64,000 bases of DNA, taken from assembly GCF_963169125.1 (NCBI RefSeq), contig NC_084795.1, positions 276,716,122 through 276,780,121 of the forward strand, given 5' to 3'. Each line of letters opens with the position of its first letter. The stretch's first letter is position 1. Source of the stretch: Humulus lupulus (taxonomy: Eukaryota; Streptophyta; Magnoliopsida; Rosales; Cannabaceae). Shown in pieces: positions 46,398 to 57,794 of the stretch. The notes beneath the pieces are model-generated. The model did not search any database, was not told where the DNA came from, and saw only the letters and a list, made by a program, of their open reading frames with translations. Made by a program: the position numbers and the translations under genes.

Positions 46398-47845
46398 GGG
46401 TAAATACCATTAATTTGGACTCTGTCTTGTGCAAAAATTACCGATTAGACCCTCTATTTTGTTAAATGATAATTTAGTCCTTATACTTTACAAAATAGTA
46501 CTATGGACACGATTTTGGTCAATATTTTTTGAAAATGTCTATAATGCCCCCAGATTTTATAAATTAGTTAACTTAATAATATTATTATAATGTTGTGAAA
46601 TTAAAATTCATAAAAAAAATAAATAAAATAATTAGATTAAAATTAATTTTAAAATATAAACTAATTAAAATATAAAATAAAACTCAAAACAAAACCAAAA
46701 TTAAAATTAAAATTAAACCTTATCTCTCCTCCCTCCTCTCTCCTCTCTCTTTCTCTTTCTTCCTCTCTCTTCTCTTCCTGTAAGCCCTAGCCGCCCCTCC
46801 ATGTATTCAGGGCAAGGTGTCATTAGCTCCAATCTCCATCCACCAGAACAACCGCCTTGAGAAGCGATTGCCCAGACCCACCGTTGAGCAGTTGCCTAGA
46901 CAAGCAATTTCCCAAACCCACTGTTCCGTAGCTGCCTAGGCCAACAAGTCGTAGGCACCATCGCCGCCATTCGACATTCATTGCTTGCTCAAACGACGCC
47001 ATATTAAGTTCTGCGAAATCATTAAGGAGTTTCCTAATCAAATTCCAAAAACAAAATGAACATCGGCCTTTTTGTTTCCACCATGCTTGCTCTAGATTCT
47101 ACTTGATTCTGGGGCTTCATTTTTTATTCTAGTGTATTGTTATGGTTTTTTTATAGACTCTAGTGTTGTTTCCTTTGCCCTTGGGGGCTGGTGTTTAAAT
47201 GAAGTTATTTGCCCCTTCGGTTGAAGGGGTTCTTCCAACAAAAAAAGTACATTGTCTTTGCTTAAATATTGCTAAAATTATTTGACCAATTTGTGGTAGA
47301 TTGGGATGTATTTTTGGGTTCAAATTATTGTTTAATTTGAGACATTTTTGTGTTCGGGGTCATGTTGGGATGCATTTTTGGATTTTGGGTCATGTTAAGA
47401 TGCATTTCCGTGTTCTGGGTCTTGTTGGGATGCATTTCTGGGTTCAGGCTTCAGAGTCTTGCTGGATTCAATGAGAGAGAAAGTTTAAATTTTAATTTTT
47501 GTTTGTTTTGTTTTTTATTAGATTTTAATTTATTTTGGATTTAATTTTATGTTTTGTTCTTATTAAGCATAGATATAAGTTTTAATTTTGATTTTGTTTT
47601 TATACTTTAATATTTTTTCAACAATTTTATTATTTAATTATATTTCTTTTTTTTTGTTTTTTTATTAATTAATTTATAAAATTATGGGCATTTTAGTCAT
47701 ATTTAAAAAATATATGACAAAAATCGGGTCCAAGGTACTATTCTGTTCTATTTTACAAAACATAGGGTTTGAATTGTCATTTAACAAAACAGAGTATCCG
47801 ATCGATAATTTTTGCACAACACATGGTCCAAAATTGTATTTACCC
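46398..47845. mobile_element. Mutator-like element with long inverted repeats, non-autonomous
   Basis: The first roughly 170 bp from GGGTAAATACCATTAATTTG (46398) are mirrored by the last roughly 170 bp ending in GTATTTACCC (47845). The 9-bp flanks TTTAATTAT (46389-46397) and TTTTATTAT (47846-47854) agree at 8 of 9 bases, the target size of Mutator-like elements. The interior has no transposase. A GC-richer stretch at about 46730-47040, after a CT-rich leader, could be a captured gene piece, but I do not recognise it. Confidence 0.75.
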
Positions 47846-47906
47846 TTTTATTATTATTATTTTTTAAATCAATGATAAGAATGTAACATGTAAGTCTCAT
47901 ACAGAT

Positions 47907-48518
47907 TGTTGACCCTTGATTTGGCCTACGACATGGAGTCAAATGTACGACAAAAGATAAAACGACAATTAAGAATTTAATCCAATGGAAAAGAAGAAAA
48001 CACCAAGGATTTATAGTGGTTCGGCCCCAAAGAATGGTAATGACCTACGTCCACTTAGTGCTATTATTAATATTGAATCTCGAAGTCGTGATCAAAGAAC
48101 TAGGGCTCTTGAGTTTCACAAACTTTGGAAGAAATACAATGAAACGATGGATAATTGCACTATAGCTCTCTTTCTCTCTCTATCTTAGCAAAAAGATTCA
48201 GGGATCAAAAGTCTCTTCCTTGAGCTATTTCATGCATATTTATAGGCTCAAGGAGGGTTACACGGGCCAATGGGCCATATCTTTCCTTAATAACCGCGTA
48301 TCAAGGTAATAATGAGGAAATATTCAATGCAATTATTATAAGATTACAATCTTAGAAGGAAACAAATCAAATTATACGACCAGCCTGGTCGTATCTAAAA
48401 GTTAAGCCCTGACGAAGCGATGTGCCTCTAGTCGATAGTCCAACAGCACTTCTGCCACGTGTCAACCACGTGTGAGAAATTCTTGCCACATCATCAGCAG
48501 CCATTTTTTGTGTAAACA
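47907..48518 (-). repeat. 3' LTR of element D
   Basis: Minus-strand LTR: TGTTTACAC at 48518 to GGGTCAACA at 47907. TATAAATA on the minus strand at 48237-48244. It has two CCACGTGT phrases where the other LTR has one. Confidence 0.9.
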
Positions 48519-48534
48519 TTTTCCTCCCAAGTTT
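48519..48534 (-). other. Polypurine tract of element D
   Basis: Minus-strand ACTTGGGAGGAAAA directly before the LTR start TGTTTACA. Confidence 0.75.
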
Positions 48535-48728
48535 ATTTATTGCGACCAGCAATAGGTAAACTTAGAAAACTGACCCTTCGCTTACTCCACCAAACCTGTC
48601 AGAACCGCTCATGTCCTCTCGGAAAAAGCAATCAATCATGTCTAATCAAGCCTTTTTGGTTTCCTAAAATCTTGTCTGACGGCTATCACACTTCCCCATG
48701 ATTACCTCTTTTATTGTGTCACAGTCAC

Positions 48729-48734
48729 TATATA
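48729..48734 (+). promoter_or_regulatory. Putative TATA box for the antisense gene (element D)
   Basis: CTATATACAAT on the plus strand, about 160 bp before the leader-intron donor at 48890. The arrangement parallels that of element A (25793-25803). Inference. Confidence 0.45.
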
Positions 48735-48889
48735 CAATATCTCAAATCCTCATTTTTACTTTTTACTTTTCACTTGCCATCTCCTCTCCAAGAACTGCGA
48801 AGAACTTCTGTCTTCAGAGCCCAGAAATCCCAGGAAATAACATCCAGACATTCAAAAGCTTTCGTGTTCAGACTCCTCTTTTCATCCAA

Positions 48890-49326
48890 GTAAGTTTTGC
48901 TAACCCCTTTGTCGTTTGAGATGCCTTGCAAAACTGTTTTTTGTGCTTATTTTTATCTTTGAACCTTTGCATGTTCTTAGCTAAAACTGTTATGGGGATT
49001 GTGTGTATATCAATAGATTCTTGATAGGGTAGTGAAGTAAAGTTTCGTAGGAGTTAGGAGCCAATTTGGTAGTCGAGATTGTAGATTTATGGCGTAAAAT
49101 CGAAGTAAAAATTCAATTTTTAGGCTAGTTGAAAAACTGGGTTTTTCCCGCCTCTTCGGAGTCGAAAAAGCTTTTTTCCTGAAAAACATTTTACTTCCGC
49201 TTTTCAATCTGTTTTTCAAACTGCTTGTATAAAACTTAGTGTTTTTGCTAGAATGCTGCTAGCCGTATAAAAGCTTAACTTTTATACGTGAGCAACGTTA
49301 TTTTAACTCTCAACAGAGATTTTTAG
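48890..49326 (+). other. Leader intron of the antisense gene (element D)
   Basis: Donor CCAA|GTAAGT at 48890 and acceptor TTTTTAG at about 49326, 44 bp before the ATG at 49370. Matches the layout in element A, with leader exon, intron of about 0.4-0.5 kb, then a short untranslated stretch before the ATG. Confidence 0.55.
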
Positions 49327-49369
49327 GCTTTACGTTTTCTCCTCCCCCTTTCTCTTTTCGCAACTTTTC

Positions 49370-52300
49370 ATGCAAGATCTGTGGGGAGGTGAAAGGCCTA
49401 TCGACGATGACTTGCTTGCCCAATTACTTGAAGACGAGGAGCAACCATCGCTGTTGATACCAGAAATTCATTTTTCTCGAACCCCACCCAATAGACCTCA
49501 GTCAAACCTTCCAGCCATGGGTTGAGTAAAATCCACTGCCCAGAAAAAAGAAACCTTCCAACCCTTCAAATCAGCCTGCTCCTCAGGCTGGAATTCCCTC
49601 GACCAGTGGTCGGGAAAGAAATATCCCTGACCCCAACATTCAAACTCGTGCTCAGCTTCGAAACGTCGTTCAACTAGATGCTGAATGGTACGTTTCCCTT
49701 CCTAGCTGGGTAACAATTGTTATATTATTTCATATAATATAATATTAGATTAAATAATGCGACAAAATGTAATTTGTCACACAAATGTGATTTGTCACAC
49801 CTTGTAACATATTATTGAGAGTCACAAAATAGGACACATGTGTGTGTTCAAATGTGACATATTTTGAAGTAACAAAATCAGTTACAAATTTGTAACTCCC
49901 AAATATTACCCAATAATGTGTATATTATATGTTACACATTTGAGATTGGATTTCTTAAAGCCATATGAGAAATGACTGATAAAGATGTGGTTTTAACTCA
50001 CATATTGTGTATGGAAGTTACAAAATCAAGTGGGAATAAATTGGAACGTTTTGGAAAAAACTGAAAAAATTTGTTACTGAACTTGACTGAGGGCTGCGGT
50101 GCCTGGAACAAGCGCCGCGACCCTAGTGGCTAACAGCTTCATACAATTTCGGTTTTTATCCAATTTTGAACGATTCCAACAGCCAAGTAACTCCCAAATC
50201 TCTATTTTAATTCCATAAAACACCCAATTAATCATTGGTAACAGCCATGGGGGTTGGTGGAATTTGAAATTCAAAGGGTGTCTCTAAACTCTATAAACAG
50301 GAGCATAATGCTCACTTGTAAGACACACCATTTTTCATCCACAAAGCACTTGGCTGAAAAATAAACCTTGAGGCTTGATTATTCCAGAAAGCATTTCCAA
50401 AAATCTATGAGAGATCCCTTAGTGCTTGAGTTAGGGGAAATAAGCTTTTGGACAAAGGTTTTAAACCTTGTTCAAGTTGGTGATCCCCACTACTCTACAC
50501 TTTGGTAGTGTGAGAGTTTGTTTGTATTTTTCATTCTTTTGTTCCTCTTGTTCTTCTTATTTACTTGTATTATTATAGTATTGAGTTTGTAGTCTTCTTC
50601 TCCTACATCTTTCTAGTTACTTGTATTTTGAGTAATTGAGTTGTAACACTTTATTTCATCAATCCTTGTCTATTGTAATATTTTGCATAGAGTTGTAATA
50701 TTTTCTTACCATTTCCATTGAGGCAATACATATTTTCCTAACAACAATAAGGACGATCGCTAATTATATTAAAAAATATGGACTTCCTGGGGTGACTCTA
50801 GTCCAACCCACTCAAGACCAACGGGCGAACTTGCCTGGAGGCGCTTTCAGCGCCTAGTCGAGGTACCACATCGAGGCAGGAGCGATACTGCATGTTCATC
50901 TTTTTTTCTAGGGAGTGGCCAATTACTTCTGGGTCGCCCCTTTTCAAATAACTCCCAATGGATATAGAATGCTCTTTGCACTCTATATCCTCTATAGCCA
51001 TAAAAAATGGCCTATCCCCACGCCATATGAGGTCAACTACCTGTTCGACCTTAAATCCAACCCCAACCAAAAAAAGACGGGGTTTTTCCACTTCTATCAC
51101 TAGGAAACCAGCCGCACTTTCCTGGCTGACACCACTTTTATCTCGAACGTGGGGAGGTACCATCTGGAGTACTTCCTGACGACTGACATGGTCGCGAACA
51201 ACTTGGCCTTCACACAAGGGAGTAAAGTCTTTGTACCATTGGTCGTTTATATTTCGTCAATTTTTTGCTGCATTTCCCTTAGAAATTTAGTGCGTTTCAA
51301 GCCCATGGTTGCGACCAGAGCGTACTCCGGACATGGTGATCCAATCAGCCCTTCTGGCCAGCATGATCGACATAGAGAAAAGTGTAAAACAACTGGTCAT
51401 AGAGGCCAATCTGAGACTTCTCGACCTTTTGGCTCCTCACCAGGATGTGAGGGAATCTACTGCGGGGAGTGCTACCTGCACTGAAATCCCCGAACAGCAG
51501 CCAGATGTGTCACAACCTCCACCGAGGAGGGCAACTGGGGTTGCCATCAATGATCCAACTGGTGCCCCCCGACCTACTACCACACCGGCCCCTCTAGGGA
51601 AGGGAAAGAAGAAGGCCACAGAGCCTATTCTTGAGTCATCGGACGAGAATGGTACTGATTTTTCGCTCTAAGATAGCCTGCCTATTCCCTATCACCTCTT
51701 CGACGGGGATGGCAATTTTAAATATCCTCCGGCTTTAAATTCAGACTTCTTCATGCCAGAGTGTGAGTGTAACAATAGTAGAGTATATAATGTAGCGACC
51801 AGTAGTGATAGCTCGGGTATTTTACTTACAATTTTCTTTGTTTCTTTTGCTGACATAACATACTCAATCGTTTGTACTATCTCACTATTCGTATATTTGC
51901 TTTTCTTACAGACATGGACTCCGAGAATGTATTCGACATGTACTGTGCTTCCGAGGCTCCTGAAGCTCCTGCGAGCAAGAAGAAATCGAGCAGGCGGCAT
52001 CAGGAGGAAAGCAGTAAAGTGCCTCCGGCCAAGAAATCCCGGATTGCAGACCCTCCGGCAAACGGACCGTCAAAAAATGCAACACCACCTCCTTCTCCTC
52101 TCAAGAAGCAAAATACTCCTGCTCCGGTCGGGTCAACACCTTCTCCACCGGCCCCAACCGACCAAACTCAGCAGGTTGCTCCTGCTTCCACAGGGGGCGA
52201 CATATCGAGTCCTGCTTTAAGATCGGCCAAAGATAGGATGGCCAAAATTTTGAAGCACGAACGTTGCCAAGAGGCGATGGCGGGGATAGAGATGATGGAC

Positions 52301-53035
52301 GTCAACCAAATCTTAACCCGCGCGCTAAACGAGCTTGCCAGTGTAAGTCTTTTTTTTCTGTGGAGAAAGCCCTTTTATACATTACAGTCAATTTAACTTT
52401 CGCTCTGATCGCAGGAAATGCTGACTGTTACTGCCGGCCAGCTCCACTCGGGTGCTATCACTAAGCAGACCAGGACCTCCGAGCAACAGCACGCTGAGGA
52501 ACTCAAAGCTGCTGAAGCGAAATACGCTGAACAACTTGAGGTGGCCCAGAAGACAAATGCAGTGCTGCTCAAGGAGAAGAACAAGCTGGCTGAGGAGTTA
52601 AGGGAGAAGCAGACTGCGCTAGACAAGGCTATCGAGCAAAGAGACCAGTTCAAGGAGTCTGACCGCGTCAATTACCGCGAGGCTAAAAAGCTCGAGGATG
52701 ACTTGCTTGCGAGCAGACAAGAGACTACAACATTGGATGGTTGGATCAAGAAGCTTGAAAAAGCTAACGCTAGCAATTTGGAAAGGTACAAGAACACCAC
52801 GGTTAAGTGTTTCTATGACTTCTGGAAACACAACCAAGAGGCTAATTTCAGCTATCTTCCCGAGCGCACAAGGCATGCTGAGATAGCCCGCTACGTTGCT
52901 TGATTGGCGGAATTAAAGAGAGCAAGGGTGCCTGCCTCGCCCAAAATCTCCTTGGCCACAGGCGTAGAAGGGATGAAAAATGACGCTACAACTGTTGTCG
53001 ACCAGGACACCCCTCAAAATGCTCCAGCCTCGTAG
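49370..53035 (+). pseudogene. Antisense spliced gene (aORF) of Tat element D
   Basis: Opposite strand to gag-pol. ATG at 49370 starts MQDLWGGERPIDDDLLAQLL; frameshift near 49540. After a solo copia LTR the reading resumes and reaches the conserved core at 50915-51103 (APFQITPNGYRMLFALYI, KWPIPTPYEVNYLFDLK), the PF04195-like domain also seen in A. Likely introns: about 51220-51282, about 51815-51911 and 52343-52414 (GTAAGT...CGCAG). Later exons encode a lysine/proline-rich linker and a long coiled coil (52415-52903) ending near FSYLPERTRHAEIARYVA. A TGA at 52901 is probably a decayed codon, because the frame continues to TAG at 53033. Molecular function unknown; the coiled coil suggests self-association. 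Confidence 0.75.
49718..50743 (+). mobile_element. Solo Ty1/copia-type LTR in the antisense gene of D
   Basis: Begins TGTTATATTATTTC and ends TTTTCCTAACA with the exact duplication ACAAT (49713-49717 and 50744-50748). Same family as the LTR at 57795-58965 in opposite orientation. It interrupts an exon; removing one duplication copy keeps the reading frame across the site. Confidence 0.92.
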
Positions 53036-53721
53036 TCTGCTTTTTTTTTTTCTTTTACTCTTTAATCTTTCAAGTACACAGCCTACGGGTCGTGATGTAA
53101 AGACAATATAATTTTTATTGCTGCTCGGGCAGCTACTTTTTTCTTTTAACAAACAATTACATCCGAGCAGACTGCTCGCGGTGTAAAGGGGTTCCTTTTG
53201 ATATTATAATATTTTTCTTTTATTATAACATCTGTTTGCATGACCAAACTTAGCATAGTACTTTGGCTTGATTTAACAAAATACAAAATTTTGAAAAATA
53301 CTCTAAGTACCCTAGCATGCTTTCACTTATTTTGCTCATGTGTTTACATACCTCTCGATATGCTTTGCTTACTAGATACCTTATATGCCCCCCAAGTGAT
53401 CGAGGAACTCTAGGTCCTTGTTCACTTGCCTTGACCAAAACCTGTTCGAACATTACTGCTCGGAGCAAAACAATTAAAATTATAATACACCAAAACAACA
53501 CACGTAATGAGCAAATACTTATATAAAATACAATAAATGGCAAGAATGACTGGCTACGCACAATCCCTTATATTTCTCGTAATAAATGGACAAAACGTGT
53601 CTGTACGATTGATCAATAAGATCTTACACTTATAAGCGATTAGTCACATAAAATGACCAACCCTTTTTCATAACTTGTAAAAAGTAAAATTAATACAAGA
53701 CAATCCTTTAAGAAGAATTGT
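53036..53721. other. Convergent spacer between antisense gene and pol
   Basis: The antisense gene (plus strand) and pol (minus strand) both end into this stretch of about 690 bp, so their transcripts would overlap tail to tail here. Frames are short. It contains the second polypurine-like motif. There is no tandem repeat of the kind present in A. Confidence 0.6.
53381..53397 (-). other. Second polypurine-like tract after pol (element D)
   Basis: Minus-strand ACTTGGGGGGCATATAA, about 330 bp past the pol stop. It is nearly identical to 13925-13942 of element A although the surrounding sequence differs. Confidence 0.5.
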
Positions 53722-56700
53722 TCATTGATAGTACTTACGCATATGTTCTCCATTCCAATAGTGAGGAATGAGATCTCCATTTAAGCGAGCAAGTTTGTAG
53801 GTGCCTGGATGGAGGACTTCTTCAATCTGGTAAGGCCCTTCCAAATTAGGTCTGAGTACTCCATCAACTTGGTTGCGGGTGTTCAGGAAAACTCTTCGAA
53901 GTACTAAATCTCCAACGCTGAATTTTCTCTCGCATACTTTAGAGTTGAAATACCAGACAACTTTTTGTTGGTACGCAGCTACTCGGAGTTGGGCTTATTC
54001 ACGTTTCCCATTGATCAAGTCCAGGGATTCCATCAATAGTTGGTTGTTCAAACCTTGATCGTATGTTATTCTGCGATGCGAAGGCAGATTTGACTCAACA
54101 GGAAACATAGCCTCATACCTATAAGCTAAAGAGAATGGAGTATGGCCTGTTGCTGTTCGGTGGGAAGTTCTGTACGACCAAAAGACTCCAGGCAATTGCT
54201 CTGGCCATGCCCCCTTAGCTTCTTCCAGCCTTTTCTTCAAAGTATCCTTTAGCGTTTTGTTAACTGCTTCGACTTGTCCATTTTCTTGGGGATGAGAGAC
54301 TGAAGAAAAGCTCTTGATAATACCATGTCGTTCGCAAAAGTTCGTGAATAAATCACTATCAAACTGGGTGTCGTTATCCGAGACGATTTTCCTTGGCAAT
54401 CCATAGCGACAAACGATGTTTTTGATCACGAAATCCAGCACCTTCTTGGTCATTATGGTTGCGAACGGCTCGGCCTCGGCCCATTTAGTGAAGTAATCGA
54501 TGGCAACAACAACATACTTGATGCAACCCTTTCTTGTGGGCAAAGATCCGATTAGATCTATACCCCAAACTGCAAACGGCCACGGACTTTGCATCTGTTT
54601 AAGCTCATTAGGGGTTGCTCGTGGGATTATGGAGAACCTCTGGCACTTGTCGCACCTCCGTACAAACTCCATCGAGTCTTCATTCATTGTGGGCCAAAAG
54701 TATCCTTGCCTCAGGATCTTTTTTGTCAAGCTTTGCTCCCCAACATGGTCCCCACAAAAGCCTTCGTGTACCTCTTTCATCAATTCTTTGGCTTTCTCTT
54801 TTGAAACACATCTGAGGAGTGGCATTGAGTATCCCCTCCAGTACAAGACTCCATCTACCAGGACATACCTAGCAGCCTGTCGCTGAAGGGTCCTAGCTCT
54901 GTTTCTGTCCGTCGACAACACGCCTTGCGTGAGATACTCTACATATGGTGCCATCCACGTATCCGCCATATGGATCACCAAAGTGGTCTCATCTGCTTGG
55001 ATGCTTGGCACAAATAGCCGTTCTATTGGTACTATATTCAGAGTATCAGCATCCTTCGCGCTTGCTAATTTGGCCAAAGCATCAGCATTGGAATTCTAGT
55101 CGCAAGGTACTTGCTGAAGGGTGTATTTGCCGAACTGAGCCAATAGATCTTTTGTTTTGTTTAAATAGGCAACCATCTTTTAACCTCGTGCCTGGTACTC
55201 TCCCATGACTTGATTCACCACCAGCTGCGAATCACTGTAAGTGTCGAGCACCTTTATATTCATATCCCTGGCTAATCATAACCCAGTGAGCAATGCTTCA
55301 TACTCAGCCTCATTATTGGAAGCAGTGAAGTCAAACTTGATTACACAGTGAAAACGATGCCCTTCAAGCGTAATCAGGATCACCCCTGCCCCTGCATGAT
55401 GCTCATTGGAAGAGCCATCTGTAAATAACTTCCATGAGCGAGGTTGGTTTTGCGACGCAGGCTTTTCCAGCTCTTCGTTCTGCTCGCCATCTGTAATTTC
55501 GGTGAACTTTCAATGAAGTCAGCCAGGGCTTGCCCTTTTATCGCTTCTAGTGGCAAGTAAGAGATATCGAACTGCCCAAGTTCGACTGCCCATTTTAACA
55601 ATCTACCCGCAGCCTCTGGTTTTTGCAGAACGTGCCATAGAGGCTGGTCGGTCAAAATGGTGATTGGGTGTGCTTGAAAGTAAGGCCGTAATTTCCTTGA
55701 GGCCAAGATTAAGCAATATGCTAGCTTCTCGATGGGCGGGTACCGCTGTTCTGCTCCAATTAGCATTTTGCTTACATAGTAAACAACCTTCTGCACGCCT
55801 TCTTCCTCCCTTACTAAAACGACACTAGCAACATATTTCGTGATTGCCAGGTAGATGAACAAAGTTTCCTTATCGACCGGCTTTGACAGGATGGGTGGTT
55901 ACGCCATGTGAGTCTTCAATGCTTGAAAAGCCTACTCGCACTCCTCCGTCCATTCAAATTTCTTGTTGCCTCAAAGTAGAATAAAAAATGAGACGCACTT
56001 GTCTGTTGATTTTGAAATAAATCTACTAAGAGCGGCAATTCTTCCAGTTAAACTTTGAACATCCTTAATCTTTGCTGGTGATTTCATATCGATCAGGGCC
56101 TGATTTTCTCGGGATTGGCTTCAATTCCTCTCAAGTTAACTATAAATCCCAAGAACTTCCTTGATCCTACTTCGAAGGACCATTTAAGGGGATTAAGCTT
56201 CATCTGATATTTGTTCAAGACGATGAAGCACTCCTGCAAATCCTCTATATGACCTTCTGCCTTCTTTGACTTTACTAGCATATCGTCGACATAGCCCTTC
56301 ATGTTTGTCCCGATCAGCTCTTTGAACATGTGGTTGACTAGTCGCTAGTAAGTCGCACTAGCGTTTTTCATACCAAAGGGCATTACTTTGTAACAGTAAA
56401 GTCCTGTATCAGTCCGAAAGCTAGTGTGATCCTCATCAGGGGGATGCATACTAATCTGATTATATCCGGAGTATGCATCCATAAAGAAGAGAATCTCATG
56501 CCCTGCAGTGGCATCGACCAATTGGTCGATCCTAGGGAGTGGGAAACAATCCTTAGGGCAGGTTTTATTGAGGTCTGTGAAATCCACGCATTTTCGCCAT
56601 TTGCCATTCGGCTTGGGAACTAGCACGGGATTAGAGACCCACGATGGATAAAACGCCACCTTGATGAACCCATTCTCCTTCAGCTTTTCGAATACTTCTC

Positions 56701-57587
56701 TTAAGGCCTTTGATCTATCTTTGTCAAGCAGCCTTCTTTTTTGTTGCACCAGTGGAAAACTCTTGTCGATGTTCAGGACATGGCTGATGACTGCAGGGTC
56801 TATTCCAACCATGTCTTTGTGCGACCAGGCAAAGACTTCCTGGTTCCTCCTTAAAAACTCCACCAGTGCTTGTTTTGTTGTTGTCTCTAAGTTTTTACCG
56901 ACTTTCACAACCCTGGTCAGATTTTCTTCATCGAGTTGGACCTCTTCAAGGTCCTCGATGGGTTCTATTTCTTCCTCAAAATCCCCAAAGCGAGGATCCA
57001 AGTCTCTATCCTCCCTTTGGGCAACGCCCTATTTGGTGACATTATCACCTGAGTGGGCATGAGCATCAATTTCCACTTACAACTCTTTTCTGAGAACATC
57101 TCTCAATACACCATTCTTTGCCTTGGTGATCGAGGCGTTGTAGCACTCCCTTGCTTCCCGCTAATTTCCCAATACGCATCCTACCCCTGGGTTTGTTGGG
57201 AATTTCATGTTAAGGTGCCATATTGAAGTGACGACTCGTAGGTCGAACAGAATTGGTCTCCCAATTACAGCATTGTATGCTGAAGGACAATCAGCCACTA
57301 TGAAAGTAGTGAGTAATGTCCTATTAGCAAGTGTCGTACCTGCTATAACTGGAAGCCTAATCGACCCTGTTGGGGCGAGCCCTTCACCGGAAAAACCATA
57401 GATGGTTTGGTTGCATGGCTCCAGGTCCTTGACAGACAGCTTCATTCTTTCCAGCGAAGACTTGTACAGGATGTTGACCGAACTTCCTGTGTCGACCAAC
57501 ACCCTCTTCACCATCATGTTGACAATTTATTCGTCTACGACCAACGGATCGGAGTGTGGGAATCGCACGTGCTGGGCATCGTCTTCA
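53722..57587 (-). pseudogene. pol: Element D pol: protease to integrase
   Basis: Protease from 57517 (LVDTGSSVNILYKS, YNAVIGRP). Reverse transcriptase 57001 to about 56100 with VLVPKPNGKWRKCVDFTDLN, a TAG near 56343 and catalytic YVDDMLVKSKK. RNase H at 55862-55500 (YYVSKMLIGAEQRYPPIEKL, ILTDQPL). Archaeal-type RNase H at about 55440-55080, with NNEAEYEALL and YSDSQLVVNQV readable in the broken frame. Integrase in the open stretch 55077-53995 and its tail to 53722: HEGFCGDHVG, CDKCQRF, then DLIGSLP, SDNDTQFDS and PQENGQVEAVNKT, so all three D, D, E positions remain. The change of NG to ND beside the second aspartate is unusual. Frameshifts are near 56090 and 55870. Confidence 0.92.
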
Positions 57588-57766
57588 TGAGTGTCTTTGT
57601 CGGATGGCTCGGCTAAAGGTGCCAAGGATGACTCAAGGATGTAGGCGATTTTAAGAGTGGTTAAAAGAAACCTCACCTTGTCTTGCCACCTAGTAAAAAT
57701 GGATCCATCAAACCTATCCAATCTCACTAGGTCTTGGTTCATGATCTTGATTGTCTCCCCTTCCAT
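57588..57766 (-). pseudogene. gag: Ty1/copia gag, N-terminal fragment
   Basis: ATG at 57766 starts MEGETIKIMNQDLVRLDRFD and continues with GSIFTRWQDKVRFLLTTLK, the hallmark start of plant copia gag proteins, which bind RNA in the particle. After about 60 residues the reading frame passes without a stop into Tat-element sequence (from about 57587), making a chance gag-gag fusion frame that ends at 57527. Confidence 0.85.
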
Positions 57767-57794
57767 TGAAACAAAAAAGGGATAAGCTTTTGAA

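Noticed and set aside
52418..52903. Independent coiled-coil host protein
   Set aside because: It is the last exon of D's antisense gene, in order with splice sites and inside the element's LTRs.
57527..57766. Novel fusion protein
   Set aside because: The frame is a chance run from truncated copia gag into Tat sequence and stops soon after; no evidence of selection.
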